A stretch of 64,000 bases of DNA, from contig NZ_VNHW01000002.1 of assembly GCF_008124835.1 (NCBI RefSeq), positions 422,841-486,840 on the forward strand. The letters run 5' to 3'. Shown in pieces: positions 14,694 to 22,819 of this stretch; within the stretch, counting starts at the first letter, position 1, and each line of letters begins with the position of its first letter. The notes under the pieces were generated by a model. The model saw only the letters and a list, made by a program, of their open reading frames with translations, was not told the origin of the DNA and did not search any database. Position numbers and translations under genes: made by a program. This DNA comes from Blastococcus xanthinilyticus. Its GTDB lineage: Bacteria > Actinomycetota > Actinomycetes > Mycobacteriales > Geodermatophilaceae.

Positions 14694-16090
14694 CGGGCGG
14701 TCCCGCCCTCGTCGTCGGGGTCCGTGGCCGGGCCGTCGTCGCCGGACTGCTCCGGCGCGCGCTCCGCGTCGTCGGCGGTCAGCGCGGCGAGCTCGTCGTC
14801 CAGCCCCTGGCGGGCGACGAAGTCCAGCGGCTCGTCCAGGTCGTCCGACGTGGGCAGCAGGTCGGGGTGGGACCACAACCGGTCGCGGGCGGCGCTCCCG
14901 TGCTGCTGGGCCATGGCGCCCCACACGGTGGCGGCGTCGCGCAGCCGGCGGGGCCGCAGCTGGAGCCCGACCAGGGTCGCGAACGTCTGCTCCGCCGGGC
15001 CGCCGGAGGCGCGGCGACGGCGCATGGTCTCGGCCAGCGCCGCGTGCCCGGGCAGCCGTTCGGCCGCGGCCTCGGCCACCACCGCGTCCACCCAGCCCTC
15101 CACGAGGGCGAGCAGGGTCTCCAGCCGGCGCAGCGCCATCTGCTGCTCCGGGGTCTCCTCCGGCTCGAGCACGCCGCTGCCGAGCAGCCGCTGGATGCTC
15201 TCCGGGTCGCTGGGGTCCAGCCCCCCGCCCATCCCGCCGGCCATCGCCTCGTTGATGCCGCGCTCGATCGCCTCGCGGTCGATGGTGATGCCCCGGGCGT
15301 AGGCGTGCACGGCGTCCTGCAGCTGCTGGCGCAGCCAGGGCACGTGCGCGAACAGCCGCTGGGAGGCGGCCTCCCGCAGGGCCACGAACAGCCGGACCTC
15401 CTCGGCCGGGCGGTCCAGCCCCTCGGCGAACGCGGCCAGGTTCTGCGGCACCAGGACCCCGGTCCCGGCGGGCGCGAGCGGCAGCCCGACGTCGGTGCTC
15501 GTGAGCACCTCCTCGGCGAGCTTGCCGAGCGCCTGACCGACCTGGGCGCCGAACATGAGGCCGCCCATCCGGCCCATGATCCCGGCGATGGGCCCGAAGG
15601 ACATCGCCGCCTCCTGCGGCAGGGCGCTGGTCATCGCCGCCACCACCCGCTCGGCCAGTGGGTCGATCAGCGCACCCCAGGCCGGCTGCGTCTGCTCCAC
15701 CCACTCCACGCGCGACCAGACGGCGGTGCGCTCGATGCCCGAGGGCAGCTCGGTGACCTGGTCCAGCCACAGGTCGGCCAGCCGCAGCGCCTCCGCCGCG
15801 CCCGAGCGCTCGCCCTCCGAGGTCGGCTGGTGCCCGGCGGCCAGCGAGCTGATGGCGCCCTGGCGGGCGAGGTCCCAGTTGACCGGTCCGCCGGACCAGT
15901 TCATGAGCTTCTGCAGCTCGGCGAACAGCGGCATCTTGCCCAGCACGTCCTCCGGCGAGCCGCCCCCGGCCATGCCCCCGAACAGGGCACCGAGGCCGAA
16001 GGGGTCACCGCCGCCCTGGTCGCCGCGGCCGGGCTCCCGGCGCTCGGGGTCGCGGTCGGGAGGGCCGAAGCCGAAGGGCACGTCACTCAT
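14690..16090 (-). CDS. zincin-2-like (DUF2342) protein without HExxH
   Basis: This 466-residue member of the actinobacterial zincin-2/DUF2342 family is annotated in databases as zinc-dependent metalloprotease or hydrolase. The N-terminus is Gly/Pro-rich with FGLGALFGGMAGGG. The conserved core includes VEWVEQTQPAWGALIDPL, LMFGAQVGQALGKLAEEVL and LREAASQRLFAHVPWL. No HExxH occurs anywhere in the protein: the segment corresponding to the proposed motif is REAASQRLF, so protease activity is doubtful. The C-terminal 50 residues are acidic. The position between the YgjP-like gene and the PDZ protease matches the mycobacterial order. The function is unproven. Confidence 0.82.
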   Translation of the reverse strand: MSDVPFGFGPPDRDPERREPGRGDQGGGDPFGLGALFGGMAGGGSPEDVLGKMPLFAELQKLMNWSGGPVNWDLARQGAISSLAAGHQPTSEGERSGAAEALRLADLWLDQVTELPSGIERTAVWSRVEWVEQTQPAWGALIDPLAERVVAAMTSALPQEAAMSFGPIAGIMGRMGGLMFGAQVGQALGKLAEEVLTSTDVGLPLAPAGTGVLVPQNLAAFAEGLDRPAEEVRLFVALREAASQRLFAHVPWLRQQLQDAVHAYARGITIDREAIERGINEAMAGGMGGGLDPSDPESIQRLLGSGVLEPEETPEQQMALRRLETLLALVEGWVDAVVAEAAAERLPGHAALAETMRRRRASGGPAEQTFATLVGLQLRPRRLRDAATVWGAMAQQHGSAARDRLWSHPDLLPTSDDLDEPLDFVARQGLDDELAALTADDAERAPEQSGDDGPATDPDDEGGTAR

Positions 16091-16216
16091 GCGTCCACGG
16101 TAGACGTGTGATCTTCGGTCGGGGGGTGGTGGCGCTGCGCCCGCAGCGGACGGCGGGCCCCTGCGGGGACCCGTCGCGGACCCCCGAGTGGCGCAGGGCT
16201 TCTAAGCTCGCCCCTC

Positions 16217-17239
16217 GTGACCCGTCGGATCGCCGTCCTCAGCGTGGGCGCCCTGCTGCTGCTGGTGTTCGGCGTGCTCGGCACCGTCGTGCCGGTGCCC
16301 TACGTGGCGCAGGTGCCCGGCCCCACCTTCAACACGCTCGGCGAGATCGACGGCGAGCAGATCATCGAGGTGGAGGGCAGGGAGCGCAACGAGGTGGAGG
16401 GGAACCTCAACCTCACGACGGTCGGCGTCAGCAAGGGCGGGCTCAGCCTCGTGCAGGCCGTGCGCGGCTGGTTCGACGACGAGGTGGCCGTCGTCCCCGA
16501 GGAGGCGGTCTACCCGCCGGACCGGACCGAGGAGGAGACGCGGCAGGTCAACCGGCAGGCCTTCATCACCTCCGAGGCGGCGGCCGAGAGCGTCGCGCTC
16601 GGCGAGCTCGGCTACCCGCAGAAGGTGGTCGTGCGCGACGTGCCCGACGACTCCCCGGCAGAGGGGCGGCTCGAGGAGGGCGACGCGCTCGAGTCCGTCG
16701 ACGGACGGGCGGTGCCGGACACCGACGTCCTGGCCGACGTGCTGACCGCCATCCCGCCCGGGACCGAGGTGACCGTGGCCTACACGCGCCTGGGGGAGCC
16801 GGGGAGCACGACGGTGACCACCCGGTCCGCGGACGGCCGCGACGGCTCGCTGCTGGGCATCTCGGTGCTGGACCAGCCGGCCGCCCCCTTCGACGTGGAC
16901 ATCCAGGTGGCGGACGTCGGCGGGCCCTCGGCCGGGCTGATGCTAACCCTTGGCATCCTCGACCTCGTCGGGGACGAGGACCTGACCGGTGGGGCGGTCA
17001 TCGCCGGCACGGGGACGATCGATCTCGACGGCAACGTCGGCCCGATCGGCGGGATCCCGCTGAAGATGCTCGCGGCGCGGGACATCGGCGCGGAGCTGTT
17101 CCTCGTCCCGGCCGGCAACTGCGCCGAGGCCCTCGCCGCGCCCGACGCCGGCGTCCCGATGGCGAAGGTGGCCACCCTCGACGACGCCGTCGCGGCCCTG
17201 GCCGACCTCCGTGCCGGCCGGACGCCGGAGTCCTGTTGA
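16217..17239 (+). CDS. YlbL-type membrane-anchored PDZ/Lon-like protease
   Basis: This 340-residue secreted-side protease has an N-terminal signal anchor at about residues 5-30. It is followed by a region beginning VAQVPGPTFNTLG, a PDZ domain (about 125-205, with GRLEEGDALESVDGRAV) and a Lon-type S16 proteolytic domain. The catalytic serine is in GGPSAGLMLTLG and the paired lysine in GGIPLKMLAAR. This matches YlbL-like proteins, which act outside the membrane in quality control. The start is GTG 16217. The UPF0182 gene follows on the same strand, as in mycobacteria. Confidence 0.9.
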   Translation: MTRRIAVLSVGALLLLVFGVLGTVVPVPYVAQVPGPTFNTLGEIDGEQIIEVEGRERNEVEGNLNLTTVGVSKGGLSLVQAVRGWFDDEVAVVPEEAVYPPDRTEEETRQVNRQAFITSEAAAESVALGELGYPQKVVVRDVPDDSPAEGRLEEGDALESVDGRAVPDTDVLADVLTAIPPGTEVTVAYTRLGEPGSTTVTTRSADGRDGSLLGISVLDQPAAPFDVDIQVADVGGPSAGLMLTLGILDLVGDEDLTGGAVIAGTGTIDLDGNVGPIGGIPLKMLAARDIGAELFLVPAGNCAEALAAPDAGVPMAKVATLDDAVAALADLRAGRTPESC

Positions 17240-17278
17240 GGGTCGCGGACCCGCCCTGACCGGCGGAACCGCACCGTC

Positions 17279-17304
17279 GGGAACCCCCGGCCGTGCGGAG
17301 CGTT
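17279..17304 (+). promoter_or_regulatory. candidate SigE/SigH(SigR)-type promoter
   Basis: GGGAAC at 17279-17284, a 17-bp spacer, then GTT at 17302-17304 (context CGTTG) fits the ECF consensus GGAAC/T-N17-19-GTT used by SigR/SigH and SigE. It lies about 100 bp upstream of the UPF0182 start, downstream of the ylbL stop. Confidence 0.45.
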
Positions 17305-17407
17305 GTCCATGAGGCCGGGGCTCGCCCCGGCGCTGCACCACCCGGTCGCCCGCGGCCGGTCGTCCCGTGGCCCTCTCGGCCACGCCTGCAACTGAAGGAG
17401 CCCGCTC

Positions 17408-20359
17408 GTGGCCATGCGGCCCCCCGTGCCGGTACCGACGCTGTCGCGGCGCGCGAAGCTGGTCATCGGCGCCATCGCCGTGCTGCTGGTGCTGTTCACC
17501 GTCGTCGGGACGCTCACCAACGTCTACGTCGACTACCTCTGGTTCGAGTCCACCGGCTTCACCGAGACGTTCTGGACCGAGCTCCAGACCCGGTCGCTGC
17601 TGTTCGCCGTGGCGGGCGTCGCGACCGGCGGGCTGACCGCGCTGGCCATGTACCTCGCCTACCGGTTCCGGCCGACGTTCCGGCCGATGTCGCTGGAGCA
17701 GCAGAACCTCGAGCGCTACCGGCAGTCGCTGGAGCCGCGCCGCGGCCTGGTGCTCACCGGCATCGCCGTCGTCCTCGGGCTGTTCGCCGGCTTCACCGCG
17801 CAGAGCAGCTGGGAGACCTGGCTGTCCTTCCGGTACAGCACCGACTTCGGCAACGTCGACCCGCTGTTCAACGTCGACCTGTCGTTCTTCGTCTTCGACT
17901 ACCCCTTCTACCGGCTGCTGCTCGGCTTCGGCTTCGCCATCACGATCCTGGCGCTGATCGGGTCAATGCTGACCCACTACGTCTTCGGTGGCCTGCGGCT
18001 GCAGACCCCGGGGCAGAAGCTCACCGCCGCCGCGCGGGTGCAGCTCTCGGTGCTGCTCGGGGTCTTCGTCGCGCTCAAGGCCGCCGCCTACTGGCTGGAC
18101 CGGTACGGGCTGGTCTACTCCAGCCGCGGTGACGTGTTCACCGGCGCGAGCTACACCGACGTCAACGCGCTGCTCACGCCGAAGACGATCCTCGTGTTCG
18201 TGGCGGCGGTCTGCGCGCTGGCCTTCTTCGCCAACATCGTGGTCCGCAACTTCCTGCTCCCGGCCGCCGCCCTGGTGCTGCTGCTGGTGTCCAGCCTGGT
18301 CATCGGCGTGGCCTACCCGGCGATCGTCCAGCAGTTCGTGGTGAAGCCCAGCGCCAACGAGAAGGAGGCGCCGTTCATCGAGCAGGCCATCCAGTCGACG
18401 CGGGAGGCCTACGACCTCACCGAGATCGACTACGTGAACTACCGGCAGTCCACCGCCGAGGAGGCCGACCCCGAGGCGGAGGAGGTCGATCTCCAGAACG
18501 ACTCGGAGACGATCCAGAACGCCCGCCTGCTCGACCCGAACGTGCTGTCGGACACCTTCACGGCACGGCAGCAGATCCGGAACGTGTACGGCTTCCCGGA
18601 GAAGCTGGACATCGACCGCTACACGATCGACGGCGAGACCCGCGACTACGTCGTCGCGGTCCGCGAGCTCAACAGCGCGGGCCTCTCGGAGAACCAGGAC
18701 ACCTGGATCAACCGGCACGCGGTCTACACCCACGGCAACGGGTTCGTGGCCGCGCCCGCCAACGAGGTCGTGGCCGGCCAGGAGGGCGGCGAGCCGAACT
18801 TCACCACCCGCGACCTGCCCACCCGCGGCACGATCGACGTCGAGGAGAGCCGGATCTACTACGGCGAGCTGATCGACGACTACTCCGTGGTGGGCGCCCC
18901 GGAGGGTGCTGAGCCGCGGGAGTTCGACCAGCCCGAGGGTGGCTCCGAGGAGCGGGAGATCAACAACACCTACGCAGGCGAGGGCGGCGTCGAGATCGGC
19001 AGCTTCTTCCGGCAGCTGGCGTTCGCCATCTACTACCGGGAGCGCAACTTCCTGCTCTCCAGTGCCGTGAACGACGAGTCCAAGGTGCTCTACGTCCGTG
19101 ACCCGCGGGAGCGGGTGGAGAAGGTCGCCCCCTTCCTCGAGGTCGACGGCGACCCGTACCCCGCGGTCATCGACGGCGAGATCCTGTGGATGCTCGACGG
19201 CTACACCACTTCCGACGCCTACCCCTACGCCGAGCAGATGCAGCTCGGCGAGGCCGCGGCCGACGCGCTGACCGGCACCGGGACGACGGCGCTGCCGAAC
19301 GAGACCTTCAACTACATCCGCAACTCGGTGAAGGCCACGGTCGACGCCTACGACGGCACCGTGACGCTGTACGAGTGGGACCAGGAGGACCCGGTCCTCC
19401 AGACCTTCATGAAGGCGTTCCCCGGCGTCGTACTGCCCTTCGAGGAGATGCCCGAGGAGGTCAAGGCGCACGTCCGGTACCCCGAGGACCTGTTCAAGGT
19501 GCAGCGGGACATCCTCACCCGGTACCACGTGGACGAGGCGCAGGCGTTCTACAGCGGCAGCGACCGCTGGCAGATCCCGGACGACCCGACGCAGGACACC
19601 GACCAGGACCAGCCGCCGTACTACATCCTCGCCGAGCGGCCGGGCGAGGAGGGGGCGACGTTCCAGCTGACCAGCGCGCTGAACGCCTTCAACCGGCAGA
19701 ATCTCTCCGCGTTCATCTCCGCGTCGAGCGAGCCAGGGGAGGACTACGGGAAGCTTCAGGTGCTCCGGTTGCCGGGGAACACGCCCTTCCGGGGGCCGCA
19801 GCAGGTGCAGCAGTCGTTCAACACCAACGACGAGGTCGCGCGTGACCTGAACCTGTTCCGCAGCGCCGATTCCACGCCGGTGTTCGGCAACCTGCTCACC
19901 CTGCCGATCGGCGACGGCGGCCTGCTCTACGTGGAGCCGCTGTACGTGGAGGGCACCGGGGAGAACTCCTTCCCGCTGCTGCGGAAGGTGCTGGTCAACT
20001 ACGGCGACCGGGTCGGTTACGCCGACACGCTGGCCGAGGCGCTGGAGCAGGTGTTCGGTGACGGGGCCGGGGACTCGGCTCCCGACAACGACGACACCGG
20101 TGCCGACGGCGACGCGTCCACCGACGTCCCGGAGACGCCGGACACGGACGCGCCCGAGCCGCCGGCCGACGGGGGCGGCGACGTCGCCGTCGAGGTCCGG
20201 CTGGAGCAGGCGGTGGAGGGCATGAACGCGGCCCTCGCCGCGCTGGCCGAGGCGCAGCGGTCCGGCGACTTCGCCGGCCAGGGCCAGGCGCTGGAGGACC
20301 TGCAGGCGGCGGTCACCGCCTACCAGCAGGCCCAGCAGGAGGCCAACGGCGGCGGGTGA
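17408..20359 (+). CDS. UPF0182 family integral membrane protein
   Basis: This 983-residue protein has about seven transmembrane helices in the first 310 residues, starting at LVIGAIAVLLVLFTVVG. A large extracytoplasmic domain of about 550 residues follows, with family blocks such as YGFPEKLDIDRYTIDG and SAVNDESKVLYVRDPRERV. A low-complexity acidic linker comes next (about 895-925), then a C-terminal Ala/Gln/Glu-rich helix. This is the UPF0182 (DUF4175-like) layout. The function is unknown; a role at the envelope is inferred. The GTG start at 17408 has AAGGAG at the proper distance. A candidate stress-sigma promoter lies upstream and a strong hairpin follows the stop. Confidence 0.9.
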   Translation: MAMRPPVPVPTLSRRAKLVIGAIAVLLVLFTVVGTLTNVYVDYLWFESTGFTETFWTELQTRSLLFAVAGVATGGLTALAMYLAYRFRPTFRPMSLEQQNLERYRQSLEPRRGLVLTGIAVVLGLFAGFTAQSSWETWLSFRYSTDFGNVDPLFNVDLSFFVFDYPFYRLLLGFGFAITILALIGSMLTHYVFGGLRLQTPGQKLTAAARVQLSVLLGVFVALKAAAYWLDRYGLVYSSRGDVFTGASYTDVNALLTPKTILVFVAAVCALAFFANIVVRNFLLPAAALVLLLVSSLVIGVAYPAIVQQFVVKPSANEKEAPFIEQAIQSTREAYDLTEIDYVNYRQSTAEEADPEAEEVDLQNDSETIQNARLLDPNVLSDTFTARQQIRNVYGFPEKLDIDRYTIDGETRDYVVAVRELNSAGLSENQDTWINRHAVYTHGNGFVAAPANEVVAGQEGGEPNFTTRDLPTRGTIDVEESRIYYGELIDDYSVVGAPEGAEPREFDQPEGGSEEREINNTYAGEGGVEIGSFFRQLAFAIYYRERNFLLSSAVNDESKVLYVRDPRERVEKVAPFLEVDGDPYPAVIDGEILWMLDGYTTSDAYPYAEQMQLGEAAADALTGTGTTALPNETFNYIRNSVKATVDAYDGTVTLYEWDQEDPVLQTFMKAFPGVVLPFEEMPEEVKAHVRYPEDLFKVQRDILTRYHVDEAQAFYSGSDRWQIPDDPTQDTDQDQPPYYILAERPGEEGATFQLTSALNAFNRQNLSAFISASSEPGEDYGKLQVLRLPGNTPFRGPQQVQQSFNTNDEVARDLNLFRSADSTPVFGNLLTLPIGDGGLLYVEPLYVEGTGENSFPLLRKVLVNYGDRVGYADTLAEALEQVFGDGAGDSAPDNDDTGADGDASTDVPETPDTDAPEPPADGGGDVAVEVRLEQAVEGMNAALAALAEAQRSGDFAGQGQALEDLQAAVTAYQQAQQEANGGG

Positions 20360-20368
20360 CCGCCCCTC

Positions 20369-20409
20369 GCGGCGGGTGGGTGCCGCCCCCCCCGGCACCC
20401 ACCCGCCGC
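20369..20409 (+). terminator. terminator of UPF0182 gene
   Basis: A perfect 17-bp stem (20369-20385 with 20393-20409) around a seven-C loop begins 10 bp after the TGA. Confidence 0.75.
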
Positions 20410-20435
20410 AGAACTGGTAGGGTTGGTTCTACCGA

Positions 20436-20512
20436 CGCGGGGTGGAGCAGCTCGGTAGCTCGCTGGGCTCATAACCCAGAGGTCACAGGTTCGAATCCTG
20501 TCCCCGCTACCA
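20436..20512 (+). tRNA. initiator tRNA-fMet (CAT), copy 1
   Basis: This is a 77-nt cloverleaf with encoded CCA. The anticodon loop CTCATAA is closed by three consecutive G-C pairs (GGG/CCC). The first acceptor position is unpaired (C1 opposite T72). Both are the identity marks of initiator rather than elongator methionine tRNA. A TAGGGT -10-like box lies at 20418-20423. It is identical to the gene at 24499. Confidence 0.95.
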
Positions 20513-20514
20513 CC

Positions 20515-20549
20515 ACGAAGGCCCGGCCCCCAGGGGGTCGGGCCTTCGT
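20515..20549 (+). terminator. tRNA-fMet copy 1 terminator
   Basis: An inverted repeat pairs ACGAAGGCCCG with CGGGCCTTCGT. An inner CCCCC/GGGGG extends the stem. It starts three bases after the CCA end. Confidence 0.75.
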
Positions 20550-20618
20550 CGTTCTGGGGGTTGGGCCGACCCGTCATCGAGCGGCTCCGGCGATCCCGGC
20601 CACCGGCCGGGCGCGGGC

Positions 20619-21164
20619 TCAGCCGACGCCGGACCGCGCAGCCGCCACCGTCCCGTCGGCGAGGCGCCGGTGTGCGTCGGCCGGGCGCGGGGCGCGGCGG
20701 TACGGGGTGGGGCGCGGGCGCGAGGGCGACGACGAGGGCCCGCGTGCCGGGGGCGCGGCCGCCTCGGGGGCGGTCCGCGGTGCCGGTGGCGGCGTGAGCG
20801 CGTGCGCCGGCGGGTGCGGGCGGGAGGTCAGCGCCGCGAGGAGCGAGTGCGGGCGGGTCCGGTCGGCCTCGTCGACGTCCACGGCCCGCGTGCCGGCCCC
20901 AGCGGCACCGACCGCACGGGCCAGCCGGGCCGGGAACGGCTCCCGGCGCGGCGGGTGCGCGGGGTCGGGGAGCCGGAGCTCGGCCAGGTCCTTCCACGTC
21001 GAGTGCCGCAGCCCGTCGACGGTGCAGCGGACGCGGGCGGCGACCCGGCCGTCCGGGGTGTGCCGCCAGCCGAGCAGCTCGCCGGAGTACCAGATGCCCG
21101 CGTGGTGGATCTCGACCGGCTGCGGGTTCCCGGCGAGCCTGCTCGCCGCTCCGTCCCCCGCCAC
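20619..21164 (-). CDS. hypothetical protein
   Basis: This 181-residue protein has a compact N-terminal domain (about residues 10-65) with PVEIHHAGIWYSGELLGWRH and VRCTVDGLRHSTWKDLAELRLP. It looks like a small beta-rich module also found alone in actinobacteria. The remaining 110 residues are Ala/Pro/Arg-rich and of low complexity, so the real C-terminus may be disordered. GTG 21164 is chosen because the upstream extension is compositionally non-coding. It lies inside the block bounded by the duplicated tRNA units. No function can be assigned. Confidence 0.55.
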   Translation of the reverse strand: MAGDGAASRLAGNPQPVEIHHAGIWYSGELLGWRHTPDGRVAARVRCTVDGLRHSTWKDLAELRLPDPAHPPRREPFPARLARAVGAAGAGTRAVDVDEADRTRPHSLLAALTSRPHPPAHALTPPPAPRTAPEAAAPPARGPSSSPSRPRPTPYRRAPRPADAHRRLADGTVAAARSGVG

Positions 21165-21276
21165 GGACCGGACTGTAGGCGGGGCGCCGGGGCTGTCCGG
21201 GGAAGGCGCGCTCCGGCGCGGGCGGCCGGTGTGCCGGTGCGTCACACGGTTCACAGCCGTCCGTGCCGACGCGTCC

Positions 21277-22617
21277 TCACCCCGGCTGCGCGTCGGCGGT
21301 GCCGCGCTGCGCCCGGCGCACCGGCCGGGCCTGCAGGAGGCCGGTCAGCCGGCGCTCCGCCGGCACCCGGCTGCGGCGCAGGGCCTGGCCGATGTACTCG
21401 CCGAGCAGCGCGCCGGCGGCCAGGGCCAGCCCCACGGTCACGGCGCTGCCGAGCAGCGTGATGCCGCCGAGCGTGTCGCCCTCGGTCAGCCGCCGCAGCC
21501 CGCGGTAGATCGCCAGCCCGGGCAGCAGCGGGATGATGCCCGCGGCCACGTAGACCAGGGCGGGGACGCGCTGCCTGCGGGCCAGCGCGTAGCTGCCCAG
21601 GCCGATGACCACGGCGGCGCCCGCCGAGGCCAGCGTGGGGGACAGCTCCAGCCGGTCGAGCCCCACGAAGACCCCCCAGCCCAGCGCTCCGGCGGCCGCG
21701 GCGGGCAGGAGCGTGCGCCGTGGCGCGTGGTAGGTGACGGCGAAGGCGGCGGAGATGGCCGCGGCGGCGGCCAGCTGCAGCGGCACCTCGTCCAGCCCGC
21801 TGGTCGCGGGCTCCCACATCTGCACCGGGACGCCGAGGCGCACCCCCAGCGAGAGGCCTACGGCGACGCCGCTGATGATCCCGGCCGTGAGCAGGAACGT
21901 CTCGAACGCCCGGGCGCTGGCCGTGACGTAGAAGCCGGTGATCGCATCGTGGACCGCGCCCACGAGGGTGACGCCGGGGAGCAGCAGGACGATGCCGCCC
22001 GCGATCACCAGCGGGGGGCGCACCCCGAGATCGGCGGCCACGAGCGCGAGGGCCACCACGGTGGCGATCAGCCCGCCGACGGCGTTCTGGAAGAAGGCGG
22101 GCAGCCCGCGGCGGCCCAGGCCGTCGATCGCCAGGCCGACCAGCACGGTCGCCCCGAAGGCGGACGCGGTGACCAGCACGCCGGCCCCGAGCAGCACGGC
22201 CACCGACGCGGCGAGGGTGGCCCGGGCGCAGATGACGACGGCCCGCGGGTACCGCTGCCGGGCCCGCCCCGCGGCCACCAGACGGTGGTCGGCCTCGGTG
22301 GGGGTGATCCGGCCCTCGGTGAGGTCGCCGACGATGTCGTGCACCACGGTGGCGCGGGTGTAGTCCAGGTCCCGCTGCTGCACCAGGCGCAGGTCGCTGA
22401 CCGGGACGTCGTCGTCGGCCGGGTGCCCGGAGACGGTGATCGAGGTGAACGTGATGTCGCACTCCACGCCCCGCAGGCCACCCGCGCGGGCCACCGCGGT
22501 GCAGGTCGCGGTCACCTCGGCGGCGCTGGCCCCGGACGAGAGCAGGAGCTCGCCGGCGCGGAGGGCCAGCTCCACGGCGCGGTAGGCGTCCTGCGGTCCG
22601 GTGGGCGGGGTCGACAC
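21277..22617 (-). CDS. ThrE-type threonine/serine exporter
   Basis: This 446-residue protein combines the ThrE (DUF1212) N-terminal domain and a second membrane domain in one chain, as in the Corynebacterium exporter. The N-terminal region has ALRAGELLLSSGASAAEV, CDITFTSITVSG and the amphipathic segment before the membrane (about 40-150). About ten transmembrane helices follow, with NAVGGLIATVVALALV, GGIVLLLPGVTLVGAVHDAI and a late VYVAAGIIPLLPGLAIYRGL repeat. The proton-driven amino-acid export role is from the family; the exact substrate is inferred. The start is GTG 22617. It is divergent from the BCCT gene. Confidence 0.85.
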   Translation of the reverse strand: MSTPPTGPQDAYRAVELALRAGELLLSSGASAAEVTATCTAVARAGGLRGVECDITFTSITVSGHPADDDVPVSDLRLVQQRDLDYTRATVVHDIVGDLTEGRITPTEADHRLVAAGRARQRYPRAVVICARATLAASVAVLLGAGVLVTASAFGATVLVGLAIDGLGRRGLPAFFQNAVGGLIATVVALALVAADLGVRPPLVIAGGIVLLLPGVTLVGAVHDAITGFYVTASARAFETFLLTAGIISGVAVGLSLGVRLGVPVQMWEPATSGLDEVPLQLAAAAAISAAFAVTYHAPRRTLLPAAAAGALGWGVFVGLDRLELSPTLASAGAAVVIGLGSYALARRQRVPALVYVAAGIIPLLPGLAIYRGLRRLTEGDTLGGITLLGSAVTVGLALAAGALLGEYIGQALRRSRVPAERRLTGLLQARPVRRAQRGTADAQPG

Positions 22618-22819
22618 GCCCCCCACTCTCCCCGATGCTCCCGGCGGTCCGCTCGCGGCCGGACGGGGCGGCGCCGTGGGCCTTCTCACCCCTGTCGGCG
22701 TGCGAACCGGGGCTCCGGCCTGCATGCTGAGAGATCGGGCCGGTGGCAGAGGGTGCCCCCGGTCCTTTCCGCTGCCCCGATCCAGCTGTCCGCTGTACCG
22801 ATCCAGGAGGTCCTACCCC

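Larger units (their letters stand above)
20363..20519. repeat. direct duplication copy 1: terminator hairpin plus initiator tRNA
   Basis: This segment of about 155 bp recurs almost base for base at 24428-24583. It spans the GCGGCGGGTGGGTGCCG hairpin, a TAGGGT box, the tRNA and the first bases of the tRNA terminator. The differences are the loop length of the hairpin and a few bases around the TAGGGT box. Confidence 0.85.

Noticed and set aside
17963..20398. 811-codon minus-strand frame
   Set aside because: Antisense of the UPF0182 gene; Val/Leu/Arg/Gly-rich without motif.
20619..20797. Possible extra gene on the plus strand after tRNA copy 1
   Set aside because: Arg/Pro-rich shadow frame without ribosome site or homology.
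22680..22770. Possible TPP riboswitch before the BCCT gene (GGGGCTCC and GCTGAGAG)
   Set aside because: The second half of the thi box and paired stems are absent, and the downstream gene is not thiamine-related.
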